6,124 nucleotides of DNA. It comes from Gammaproteobacteria bacterium. Lineage in GTDB: Bacteria > Pseudomonadota > Gammaproteobacteria > Xanthomonadales > Marinicellaceae. Positions 1-6,124 of the stretch are shown here, one piece after another (position 1 is the stretch's first letter; every line of letters starts with the position of its first letter). The translations under genes and the position numbers were made by a program. The DNA lies in assembly GCA_030426065.1 (NCBI GenBank), contig JAUHZH010000146.1, positions 1-6,124 of the forward strand. Direction: 5' to 3'. The notes under the pieces were generated by a model. That model was given only the letters and a program-made list of their open reading frames with translations, was not told the origin of the DNA and searched no databases.

Positions 1-1
1 C

Positions 2-154
2 ACCGAAAACATTATGCCCTGGCACGAAAAGCCTTTTTGGTTTTACCTGCAAAATATGTGGCGGGCAGATTATTTTATGCCTTACCTGCTTTTGCTGCCG
101 CTTGCTTTGTTTTTTGGGGTTTGGAATACATGCCACAAAAGAACGGTGCTTTGA
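2..154 (+). pseudogene. Fragment of a membrane glycosyltransferase-like protein (frame +2), fused out of frame to rimP
   Basis: Frame +2 is open from the window edge to a TGA at 152-154. Up to about position 115 it reads like real protein: a Trp/Pro/aromatic segment with WHEKPFWFYL at 20-49, then MPYLLLLPLALFFG at 77-118, a likely membrane helix. An xHxxPFWYYL-type loop followed by a hydrophobic segment resembles the middle of ArnT/PMT-like polyprenol-phosphate-sugar glycosyltransferases, which act in the inner membrane on lipid A or other glycans. After about position 118 the frame has no such character because the DNA is now rimP, read in another frame. The piece is therefore cut at both ends: by the window on the left and by the junction on the right. 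Family assignment is by pattern only, from fewer than 40 informative residues; another polytopic membrane protein is possible. Confidence 0.5.
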
Positions 155-516
155 TGCGAGTGTATATTGACTCACCCAAAGGCGTGGGAGTTGATGATTG
201 TGCCGAAGTCAGCCGTGAAATTTCAGCCACCATGGACGTTGAAGACCCAATTAAAAGTGCCTACGTACTGGAAGTGTCTTCACCCGGTATGGACCGTGTG
301 CTGTTCAGCAGTGCGCATTTTGCCACCTACCTGGGCCAGCCAGTCACGGTTAAGTTGGCACAACCAGTGGATGGTGCCAGGAACATCAAAGGCATCATTG
401 ATGCCGTTGAGGGTGATGTGATCACCGTCAGTAATGACCAAAAAAGTTATCAGTTCGATTTTGACAACGTCATGAAAGCCCGTCTCAAGCCGGTGCTGGA
501 TGGAGTGAAGAAATGA
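37..516 (+). CDS. rimP: Ribosome maturation factor RimP, N-terminus replaced
   Basis: RimP binds the free 30S subunit and helps its late assembly in the cytoplasm. From residue 27 on, the family is clear: WGLEY at 27-31, RVYID at 41-45, VDDC at 52-55, DVEDPI at 67-72, LEVSSPGMDR at 78-87, then the Lsm/SH3-like C-terminal domain at about 93-155. The first ~26 residues do not match. RimP normally begins with an amphipathic helix ending in a G-F-E-L type motif before this point, whereas here the frame gives a hydrophobic stretch that is an out-of-frame reading of upstream DNA. The frame is open from position 1. The start used here is a TTG at 37 with no convincing ribosome site; ATG at 130 is the next option and would remove the first strand. 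The start is thus uncertain and the native one is probably missing. The stop overlaps the nusA start by 4 bp. RimP identity is firm; an intact product is doubtful. Confidence 0.85.
   Translation: MVLPAKYVAGRLFYALPAFAAACFVFWGLEYMPQKNGALMRVYIDSPKGVGVDDCAEVSREISATMDVEDPIKSAYVLEVSSPGMDRVLFSSAHFATYLGQPVTVKLAQPVDGARNIKGIIDAVEGDVITVSNDQKSYQFDFDNVMKARLKPVLDGVKK
109..120. other. Chimeric junction between glycosyltransferase-like sequence and rimP
   Basis: The plausible reading frame changes from +2 to +1 here. Before it, frame +2 gives a membrane-protein sequence and frame +1 gives nothing like RimP. After it, frame +1 gives clear RimP starting at WGLEY (W codon at 115-117). The point of change contains a T6G4 run (110-119). 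It marks either a genomic rearrangement or a join made during assembly; the sequence alone cannot decide. Confidence 0.6.
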
Positions 517-1994
517 GTAGAGAAATTCTGTATGTAGCCGAAGCCTTGTCGAATGAAAAAGGCGTCAATCCGGAAGTGATTTTTGAAGCCATTGAGTTGG
601 CATTGGCCTCGGCCACGCGCAAAAAACACATGAAAGACATGGATGTGCGCGTCGACATTGACCGTGAAACGGGCGAATACGACAGCTACCGACGCTGGAC
701 CGTTGTTGATGAAGAAGAGTTTGAATCTGAAGACAAACACATTTTGCTTGAAGATGCTTTGAAGGACAATCCTGATGCGGCATTGGGTGATGTGACTGAA
801 GAGCCCATGGAATCGGTGGAATTTGGCCGCATCGCTGCACAAACCGCCAAACAGGTGATTTTACAAAAAGTCCGTGAGGCCGAGCGTGAGCAAGTGGTCG
901 AGCAGTTTGAAGACCGCGTTGGAGAAGTCCTGTCTGGTATCGTTAAACGTTTTGAACGTGGCCACATCTTCGTTGATGTGGGTGGTGGTATTGAAGCCAT
1001 CGTACCACGTGAATACGGGATTCCTCGTGAAAAGGTCAAGCGCGGCGATCGTTTGAAAGGCTTGCTGGTTGAAGTCAATAAATTCAATCGCGGACCGATT
1101 TTGACATTGTCTCGTCGCAGTCCAGAGTTCATGATTGAACTGTTCAAAATGGAAGTGCCTGAAATTTCGCAAGGGTTCCTTGAGTTGAAAGGCGCGGCGC
1201 GAGATCCAGGACACCGTGCCAAAATTGCAGTTTTTTCTCATGACAAAAAATTGGATCCCATCGGCGCTTGTGTCGGCATGCGTGGTTCACGTGTGACCTC
1301 AGTTGGCAATGAATTGGGCAATGAACGCATTGACATTGTGTTGTGGAATGAAAACCCAGCCCAATTCATCATCAACGCCATGGCACCGGCAGAAATCGAG
1401 TCGATTGTGGTGGATGAAGAGAAGAACACCATCGATGTGGCTGTCAGTGAAGCGCAGTTGTCGCAAGCCATTGGCCGCGGCGGACAAAACGTCCGATTGG
1501 CCAGTGAGTTGACTGGCTGGAACATCAATGTATTGACCCAAGAACAAGCTGAAGAGAAAAGCGAAGCCGAAGCCATGACTTTTGTTCGTGATTACGAAGA
1601 AAAGCTGGACGTCGATGAGGACTTGGCTGTTTTGTTGGTTCAGGAAGGGTTCTCAACCATTGAAGAAATCGCTTATGTTGACAAAGCGGAGTTGTTGGCG
1701 ATTGAGGAATTCGATGAAGAACTGGTTGATGAATTAAGACAACGTGCCCGAGATGCATTGTTGACTCAAATGATCGCCAAAGAAGAAAAACTGGAAAACA
1801 GCAAGCCCGAAGATGCGATGTTGAATTTGGAATTGATGAACGACACCTTGGCTTACCAGTTGGCAGAAAAGGGCATAAGAACACGGGATGATTTGGCCGA
1901 GTTGGCCACGGATGAACTGCAAGCCTTGGTTGATATTGAGGAACAAGCCGCATCTGATTTGATCATGGAAGCCAGACAACACTGGTTTGAATAA
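513..1994 (+). CDS. nusA: Transcription termination/antitermination factor NusA
   Basis: NusA binds RNA polymerase and nascent RNA in the cytoplasm. It promotes pausing and hairpin-dependent termination, and takes part in antitermination on rRNA operons. At 493 residues it matches the gammaproteobacterial length. Domains in order: an N-terminal polymerase-binding domain at about 1-130, with RRWTVVDE at 60-67 and TAKQVILQKVREAER at 111-125; an S1 domain at about 137-200; KH1 at about 230-280 with the GMRG loop at 255-258 and ERIDIVLW at 271-278; KH2 at about 303-345 with IGRGGQNVRLAS at 320-331; then two acidic helix-hairpin repeats at about 365-420 and 435-490, the second ending in ARQHWFE. 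Two such repeats are typical of gammaproteobacteria. The ATG overlaps the rimP stop (ATGA), with GGAG at 502-505 as ribosome site, so the two are probably translationally coupled. Leucine is mostly TTG (34 of 46 by hand count). Confidence 0.98.
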   Translation: MSREILYVAEALSNEKGVNPEVIFEAIELALASATRKKHMKDMDVRVDIDRETGEYDSYRRWTVVDEEEFESEDKHILLEDALKDNPDAALGDVTEEPMESVEFGRIAAQTAKQVILQKVREAEREQVVEQFEDRVGEVLSGIVKRFERGHIFVDVGGGIEAIVPREYGIPREKVKRGDRLKGLLVEVNKFNRGPILTLSRRSPEFMIELFKMEVPEISQGFLELKGAARDPGHRAKIAVFSHDKKLDPIGACVGMRGSRVTSVGNELGNERIDIVLWNENPAQFIINAMAPAEIESIVVDEEKNTIDVAVSEAQLSQAIGRGGQNVRLASELTGWNINVLTQEQAEEKSEAEAMTFVRDYEEKLDVDEDLAVLLVQEGFSTIEEIAYVDKAELLAIEEFDEELVDELRQRARDALLTQMIAKEEKLENSKPEDAMLNLELMNDTLAYQLAEKGIRTRDDLAELATDELQALVDIEEQAASDLIMEARQHWFE

Positions 1995-1995
1995 T

Positions 1996-2001
1996 GGGAG
2001 G
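1996..2001 (+). promoter_or_regulatory. Ribosome binding site of infB
   Basis: GGGAGG lies 5 nt before the ATG at 2007, just after the nusA stop. It is the strongest Shine-Dalgarno match inside the operon and fixes the infB start. It fits a gene whose product is needed in large amounts. Confidence 0.8.
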
Positions 2002-2006
2002 ACAAC

Positions 2007-4736
2007 ATGTCTGATGAAACAGTAAAACATTTAGCTGACGCACTGGGAATCACAACAGAAAAACTGTTGGGACAATTGAGCAGTGCGGGCATAGCCGCCC
2101 AATCTGAGACCGACACCATCAGCAAAGATGACAAGATGAAATTGTTGGATTTTTTGCGTGGATCACACGGCAAGGACAAAAAAAGCTTGTCGCCGCGTAA
2201 AAAGGTGGTGTTGAAACGGAAATCCAAAGAAGTGTTGAAGGTCTCCAGTGGCAACACGGGACCGGGCAAAACCAAAAAAATAAACATCGAAGTCAAAAAG
2301 AAAAAAGTCAGCTCAGGTCCTTCTGCAGCTGAGATGGCTGAGATTGAAAAAGAACGTTTGGCTGCACAAAAAGCATTGGATGCCAGAAAAGACCAGTTGG
2401 CAGCGGAAGAAGCGGCCAAAGTGGAAGCCGCCAAACAAGCCGAAGTGGCTGAGCAAGCTGCCGAAGCGGCTGCAAAACAAGCAGCGCAAGAGCAATTGGC
2501 TCAAGCTGAAGCTGCAGAGCAAGCCGAAGCGACGCAACAAGCCCAACCAGTGGCTGAAAGCGACGTGTCTGATGAAGCGCCTCAAGTGGTTGAGGAAGTG
2601 ACCAAGCCAGCCGAAGCACCTGCAGCAGAAAAAGAACCAGATGATGGTTTGAGCGAAGCGGAACGTGAAGAAGCCGAACGCAAAAAACGCCATGACGCCA
2701 TGGTTGAGCAACAGGTACAAAAAGCCATTGCTGAACGTGCCAACCGCAAAAAAGCAGGTCAGAACAACAAAGATAACAACAACACGACACCTGACCGAGG
2801 TGGCCGAAGGGATGACAAGCCGGGTGGCGGTAGAAACAAAGGCCGTGGTGGCAACAAATCACCGCACGGTCGTAAGCAGTTGCACGTCAAAGGCGGCATC
2901 AAGGACAAAAGACCGACCCACATCAGCAAAAAACCATCTGAGCATGGTTTCCAAAAACCAACCGCTCCTGTGGTGCAAACCATCGAAGTGCCAGAGCATT
3001 TGACTGTGGGTGAGTTGGCCAATGAGCTGAAAATCAAATCATCTGAAATCATCAAAGAATTGATGAAGATGGGCATGATGGTGACCATCAACCAACCACT
3101 GGATCAGGAAACTGCCATCTTGGTGGCGGAAGAAATGGGTCACAATGCCTCTGCTGCGGTTGAGAAAACCAAAGCGGAACAATTGAAAGAAGAAGCCACG
3201 TCTACGGTTGATGACGAAAATGCCAGCACCAGACCGCCGGTTGTGACCGTGATGGGTCACGTTGATCACGGTAAAACATCGTTACTTGATTTCATCAGAG
3301 AAACCAAGGTCACAGACAAAGAAGCCGGTGGCATCACACAACACATCGGTGCCTACCATGTGACCACTGACCGAGGTGTGATTTCATTCATTGACACACC
3401 AGGTCACGCGGCGTTCACTGCCATGCGTGCCCGTGGCGCTCAGGTCACTGACATCGTTATTTTGGTGGTTGCTGCCAACGACGGCGTGATGCCGCAAACC
3501 AAAGAAGGCATCGAGCATGCGCGAGCAGCAGGTGTGCCTTTGATTGTTGCGGTCAACAAAATTGATTTGGCTGAAGCCAACCCAGACAAAGTCAAACAAG
3601 ATTTGGCCAGCTTGGAAGTGGTTCCTGAGGATTGGGGCGGAGACGTTCAATTCATTGAAGTGTCAGCCAAAACCGGCCAAGGCATTGATGATTTGTTGGA
3701 TGCCGTTTCACTTCAAGCCGAAGTGATGGAATTGAAAGCCGTTGCTGATTCATCGGCATCGGGCATCGTGGTTGAGTCATCTTTGGACAAAGGCCGTGGT
3801 CCTGTGGCCACTGTATTGGTCAAAGGCGGCACCTTGAAGAAAGGTGACATGATCCTGTGTGGCGAACAATTCGGTCGCATCCGCAGCTTGATTGACGAAA
3901 ACGGCAAGGAAATCAAATCCGCCGGGCCTTCCATCCCTGCTGTGGTACTCGGTTTGTCGGGTGTGCCTGTGGCCGGTGATGAATTCATGGTCGTTAAAGA
4001 CAAGAAACAAGCCCGAGATGCGGCCCAAGAAAACCGTGAACGTCAACGTGAAGAGCGCTTGCGACGTCAACAGGCAGCCAAGCTGGAAAACCTGATGTCA
4101 CAAATGGGCAAAGAGGAGAAACTGCAGGTCAACCTGTTGGTCAAAGCCGATGTCCAAGGTTCAGTGGAAGCTTTGAAAGAATCTTTGGAAAAAATCTCCA
4201 ACGATGAAGTCGACGTCAAGGTCATTTCATCTGGCGTGGGTGGCATCACCAGTGCCGATGCCCAGTTGGCATCAGCTTCAAGCGCCATCATCATTGGTTT
4301 CAATGTCCGTGCAGATAAATCGGCCAGAGAGATCATCAAAGAAAATGATTTGGACTTGCACTACTTCAGCATCATTTACGAAGCCATTGATCAAGTCAAA
4401 GCTTCAGTAACGGGTGTATTGGGTACAGAAATCAAAGAAGAAATCATCGGTACCGCCGAGGTTCGTGATGTCTTCCGTTCATCCAAGTTTGGCACCATTG
4501 CCGGTTGTTTGGTGTTCGAAGGCGTGGTCAAACGCAGCAACCCGATCCGTGTTTTGCGTGACAATGTCGTGATTTTTGAAGGCGAGTTGGAATCCCTGCG
4601 TCGTCACAAAGATGACGTCAATGAAGTTCAATCTGGTACCGAGTGTGGTATTGGGGTTAAAATGTATAAAGACGTTCAGCCAGGCGACCAGATCGAATGT
4701 TTCGAACGTGTTGAAGTACAAAAAACCTTGGATTGA
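2007..4736 (+). CDS. infB: Translation initiation factor IF-2
   Basis: IF2 is the GTPase that binds formylmethionyl-tRNA, places it in the P site of the 30S subunit and promotes 50S joining. Its 909 residues compare with 890 in E. coli. Domains in order: a first IF2_N domain at 1-50; a lysine-rich linker; an Ala/Glu/Gln-rich, probably coiled segment at about 107-209; a Gly/Arg/Lys/Asn-rich stretch at about 245-290; a second IF2_N domain at about 331-380; the G domain at about 410-580; beta-barrel domain II at about 583-665; a charged helix at about 666-700; domain III at about 705-800; and the tRNA-binding C-terminal barrel at about 815-909. All GTPase motifs are intact: GHVDHGKT at 417-424, GGIT at 441-444, DTPGH at 463-467, NKID at 517-520 and SAK at 553-555. 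E. coli makes shorter IF2 forms from internal starts, but no internal ATG here has a good ribosome site. Confidence 0.98.
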   Translation: MSDETVKHLADALGITTEKLLGQLSSAGIAAQSETDTISKDDKMKLLDFLRGSHGKDKKSLSPRKKVVLKRKSKEVLKVSSGNTGPGKTKKINIEVKKKKVSSGPSAAEMAEIEKERLAAQKALDARKDQLAAEEAAKVEAAKQAEVAEQAAEAAAKQAAQEQLAQAEAAEQAEATQQAQPVAESDVSDEAPQVVEEVTKPAEAPAAEKEPDDGLSEAEREEAERKKRHDAMVEQQVQKAIAERANRKKAGQNNKDNNNTTPDRGGRRDDKPGGGRNKGRGGNKSPHGRKQLHVKGGIKDKRPTHISKKPSEHGFQKPTAPVVQTIEVPEHLTVGELANELKIKSSEIIKELMKMGMMVTINQPLDQETAILVAEEMGHNASAAVEKTKAEQLKEEATSTVDDENASTRPPVVTVMGHVDHGKTSLLDFIRETKVTDKEAGGITQHIGAYHVTTDRGVISFIDTPGHAAFTAMRARGAQVTDIVILVVAANDGVMPQTKEGIEHARAAGVPLIVAVNKIDLAEANPDKVKQDLASLEVVPEDWGGDVQFIEVSAKTGQGIDDLLDAVSLQAEVMELKAVADSSASGIVVESSLDKGRGPVATVLVKGGTLKKGDMILCGEQFGRIRSLIDENGKEIKSAGPSIPAVVLGLSGVPVAGDEFMVVKDKKQARDAAQENRERQREERLRRQQAAKLENLMSQMGKEEKLQVNLLVKADVQGSVEALKESLEKISNDEVDVKVISSGVGGITSADAQLASASSAIIIGFNVRADKSAREIIKENDLDLHYFSIIYEAIDQVKASVTGVLGTEIKEEIIGTAEVRDVFRSSKFGTIAGCLVFEGVVKRSNPIRVLRDNVVIFEGELESLRRHKDDVNEVQSGTECGIGVKMYKDVQPGDQIECFERVEVQKTLD
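2325..2633 (+). repeat. Low-complexity Ala/Glu/Gln/Lys-rich coding segment in infB
   Basis: Residues about 107-209 of IF2 are built largely from Ala, Glu, Gln and Lys, with loosely repeated EAA, AEAA, KQA and EQA units. At the DNA level GAAGC, GCCGAAG and CAAGC recur without exact tandem copies. Such segments are normal in proteobacterial IF2, vary in length between species and are likely helical linkers. The codons are varied, so this looks like composition-driven drift and not recent repeat expansion. Confidence 0.6.
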
Positions 4737-4750
4737 TGGGGCACACCTGA

Positions 4751-5128
4751 ATGGGACACCGTGATTTCAAAAGAAGTGATCGAGTGGCGGCGCAAATGCG
4801 TCGCACACTGGCCACGGCCATTCATCAGGATTTGCCTGATGAAGACACTTCTTTCATTGCCATTTCGGATGTCGAAGTGACCCGCGATCTGTCGATTGCC
4901 ACGGTTTACATCAACACCCTGGATCCCAGCCAGGAAAAGCTGGCACTGGAAACCCTGAGGCTCAATGAAAAGCAATTGCGCCGCATCATGGCCAGTCAGC
5001 TCAACAGTCGGAAAGTTCCCGAGTTGCGCTTCAAGTATGACGCTTCACTGGAATACGGCCGCAAGCTGGAAGACCTGATTCAGCAAGCCAGGGCCACAGA
5101 CCCGAATCTTCCCGACGACGAATCCTGA
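4751..5128 (+). CDS. rbfA: 30S ribosome-binding factor RbfA
   Basis: RbfA is a small KH-like protein that binds the 30S subunit near the 5' helix of 16S rRNA and is needed for late maturation and cold adaptation. Its 125 residues are the usual length. Family marks are the N-terminal RSDRVAAQM at 8-16, ISDVEVTRDLSIATVY at 38-53 (central strands), a helix at about 60-84, and RKVPELRFKYDAS at 87-99, followed by a polar tail ending in PDDES. The ATG at 4751 is 14 nt after the infB stop. A GGGG at 4738-4741 is the only Shine-Dalgarno-like element and sits about 9 nt upstream; reinitiation after infB is also likely. The RSDRV segment close to the start supports this ATG. Leucine codons are mostly CTG (9 of 15; TTG 3), unlike infB. 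Confidence 0.95.
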   Translation: MGHRDFKRSDRVAAQMRRTLATAIHQDLPDEDTSFIAISDVEVTRDLSIATVYINTLDPSQEKLALETLRLNEKQLRRIMASQLNSRKVPELRFKYDASLEYGRKLEDLIQQARATDPNLPDDES

Positions 5129-5138
5129 GCGATTCACC

Positions 5139-6065
5139 ATGACACAGCGACGTTCAGCCAAACGCCGTTTCAGGGATGTCCACGGCATCGTTTTACTCAA
5201 TAAGCCAGCTGGTATCAGTTCCAATGCCGCGCTGCAGAAAGTCCGCCACCTGTTCAAAGCCAACAAAGCCGGACACACCGGCAACCTCGATCCCATGGCC
5301 ACCGGGTTGTTGCCCTGTTGTTTCGGGGACGCCACCAAAATCGCCGCATTACTGATCAACTCCGATAAAACCTACCGGGCGCGCTGTGTGTTGGGCAGTC
5401 AGACTGACACCGGTGATGCCACCGGAACTGTGATCCGAACCTCTGAAATCACGGCAGTCAGTGAAACTGAGCTGATTCAGGCCACCGCACGATTGACTGG
5501 TGAAATTGAACAGATTCCACCCATGTATTCGGCCTTGCATCATGAAGGCCGGCGCCTGTATGACCTGGCACGCCAGGGCATCACTGTGGACCGACCGGCG
5601 CGCCAGGTCACGGTGCATCGCTTCGACTTGTTGCAAAACACCCCGCAACACATAGACTTTGAAGTCAAAGTTTCCAAAGGAACCTACATCCGCACTTTAC
5701 TGGAAGACCTGGCCCATGAATTGGGCACGGTAGCCCACATGTCGGCACTGCACCGCACCCAAACCGGGATTTTCACTGCCACAGGGATGCACACCCTGGA
5801 AGAACTGGCGGCCATGGAGGATCCAATCAGTCAATTGTTACCCCTGGAGCAGGCCCTGATTGAGTACCCACGACTGGATCTGACAGCAACCAACACGCTG
5901 GACATGATTCATGGGAAAAAAATCGCTTATAATGAAGCCGATGGGACATACCGTCTGTATGACCATGAACACTGTTTTTTGGGCCTGGGTGAAGTCAGGG
6001 AAAACACCCTTAAAGTCAATAAGCTGTTTTACAAGTCATACAGTCAGGCCCGCGAAATCACGTAA
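5139..6065 (+). CDS. truB: tRNA pseudouridine(55) synthase TruB
   Basis: TruB converts uridine 55 in the T loop of most tRNAs to pseudouridine and also helps tRNA folding. It has 308 residues (E. coli 314). After a basic N-terminus come HGIVLLNKPAGISSN at 15-29 and the catalytic motif GHTGNLDPMATG at 45-56 with Asp51 as the predicted nucleophile. Then come SDKTYR at 75-80 with the conserved Tyr79, QIPPMYSALHHEGRRLYDLARQG at 125-147 and KGTYIR at 180-185 with the active-site Arg185. The C-terminal TruB/PUA-like domain covers about 200-308 and includes a GLGEV turn at 282-286. All expected catalytic residues are present. The ATG is 10 nt after the rbfA stop with no clear Shine-Dalgarno sequence, so translational coupling to rbfA is likely. 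The start is supported by the distance from it to the LLNKP motif. The leucine codons favour CTG (19) over TTG (10). Confidence 0.97.
   Translation: MTQRRSAKRRFRDVHGIVLLNKPAGISSNAALQKVRHLFKANKAGHTGNLDPMATGLLPCCFGDATKIAALLINSDKTYRARCVLGSQTDTGDATGTVIRTSEITAVSETELIQATARLTGEIEQIPPMYSALHHEGRRLYDLARQGITVDRPARQVTVHRFDLLQNTPQHIDFEVKVSKGTYIRTLLEDLAHELGTVAHMSALHRTQTGIFTATGMHTLEELAAMEDPISQLLPLEQALIEYPRLDLTATNTLDMIHGKKIAYNEADGTYRLYDHEHCFLGLGEVRENTLKVNKLFYKSYSQAREIT
5904..5933 (+). promoter_or_regulatory. Possible internal sigma-70 promoter in truB upstream of the Hsp70 gene
   Basis: A perfect TATAAT lies at 5928-5933. The best -35 at 18 bp spacing is ATGATT (5904-5909), matching TTGACA at only 3 of 6 positions, and there is no extended -10. 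Transcripts starting near 5940 would have a leader of about 140 nt before the chaperone ATG. A perfect -10 can occur by chance in coding DNA, so this is weak. Confidence 0.2.
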
Positions 6066-6068
6066 CAC

Positions 6069-6074
6069 AAGGAG
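6069..6074 (+). promoter_or_regulatory. Ribosome binding site of the Hsp70-family gene
   Basis: AAGGAG lies 6 nt before the ATG at 6081 and directly follows the truB stop. It is a strong site and confirms that a gene starts here even though only 44 nt of it are in the window. Confidence 0.75.
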
Positions 6075-6080
6075 TCAGGC

Positions 6081-6124
6081 ATGCTGATAGGCATCGATTT
6101 AGGAACAACCAACAGCGTGTGTGC
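6081..6124 (+). CDS. Hsp70-family chaperone (DnaK/HscC-like), 5' end only
   Basis: The 14 complete codons read MLIGIDLGTTNSVC. GIDLGTTNS at residues 4-12 is the phosphate-1 loop that opens the actin-like ATPase domain of Hsp70 proteins, which bind and release unfolded polypeptides in the cytoplasm. The very short leader before the loop (MLI) is seen in HscC-type proteins as well as some DnaK proteins, and the fragment is too short to choose between them. The gene runs off the right edge. It starts 15 nt after truB with its own strong ribosome site and no terminator between, so it is probably at least partly co-transcribed with the operon. The position after truB is normally held by rpsO in gammaproteobacteria. 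Confidence 0.85.
   Translation, partial: MLIGIDLGTTNSVC

Noticed and set aside
100..125. A simple one-base sequencing error in the T6G4 run that shifts the rimP frame
   Set aside because: Joining frame +2 to frame +1 would give RimP a polytopic-membrane N-terminus (HEKPFWFYL, LLLLPLALFF). RimP has a soluble helix there, so a frameshift alone does not restore a normal protein.
686..1222. 178-codon open frame on the - strand inside nusA
   Set aside because: It is the complement of the NusA N-terminal, S1 and early KH1 coding region, which is conserved on the + strand. Its Ser/Thr/Arg-rich translation resembles no family.
1853..2434. 193-codon open frame on the - strand across the nusA-infB boundary
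   Set aside because: It is antisense to two well-conserved genes, is rich in Ser/Ala/Phe/Leu as expected from the reverse of Glu/Ala/Lys-rich coding, and has no recognisable domain.
2700..2702. ATG at IF2 residue 232 as an internal start for a short IF2 form
   Set aside because: No Shine-Dalgarno-like sequence lies at a usable distance upstream. Internal starts are known in E. coli infB but nothing here supports this one.
2308..2862. 184-codon and 135-codon open frames on the - strand inside infB
   Set aside because: They are reversed readings of the low-complexity Ala/Glu/Gln segment and have Leu/Gln- and Phe/Leu-rich sequence with no motifs. Stop codons are rare there because of composition.
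6066..6080. Terminator between truB and the Hsp70 gene
   Set aside because: The gap is only 15 nt, is occupied by a ribosome binding site, and has no hairpin or T run.

Overview
The window holds most of a conserved bacterial transcription/translation operon, all on the + strand: rimP - nusA - infB - rbfA - truB. It ends with the first 14 codons of an Hsp70-family chaperone gene. The gene order and protein features point to a gammaproteobacterium: NusA carries two C-terminal acidic repeats, IF2 is about 900 residues long with a long charged N-terminal region, and TruB is about 310 residues with a C-terminal domain. The genus cannot be named from this sequence.

Layout: positions 1 to about 115 carry, in frame +2, a piece of a hydrophobic protein that looks like part of a membrane glycosyltransferase (ArnT/PMT-like). 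At about 109-120, at a T6G4 tract, this gives way in a different frame to rimP, which lacks its normal start and first ~25 residues. From there on the operon looks intact and tightly packed. rimP and nusA overlap by 4 bp, nusA-infB are 12 nt apart, infB-rbfA 14 nt, rbfA-truB 10 nt, and truB to the Hsp70 gene 15 nt. No intergenic gap is long enough for a terminator, and no RNA gene, CRISPR array or insertion sequence was seen.

The genes act together in making and using ribosomes. RimP and RbfA mature the 30S subunit. NusA controls RNA polymerase pausing, termination and antitermination, including on rRNA operons. IF2 places initiator tRNA and joins the subunits. TruB makes the T-loop pseudouridine of tRNAs. 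The usual gammaproteobacterial neighbour after truB, rpsO, is absent and an Hsp70 gene stands in its place.

The main points worth a second look are the chimeric junction at the start of rimP, the truB-Hsp70 adjacency, and a sharp change in leucine codon choice between nusA/infB (mostly TTG) and rbfA/truB (mostly CTG). I found no convincing novel system; this is mainly a core housekeeping operon.
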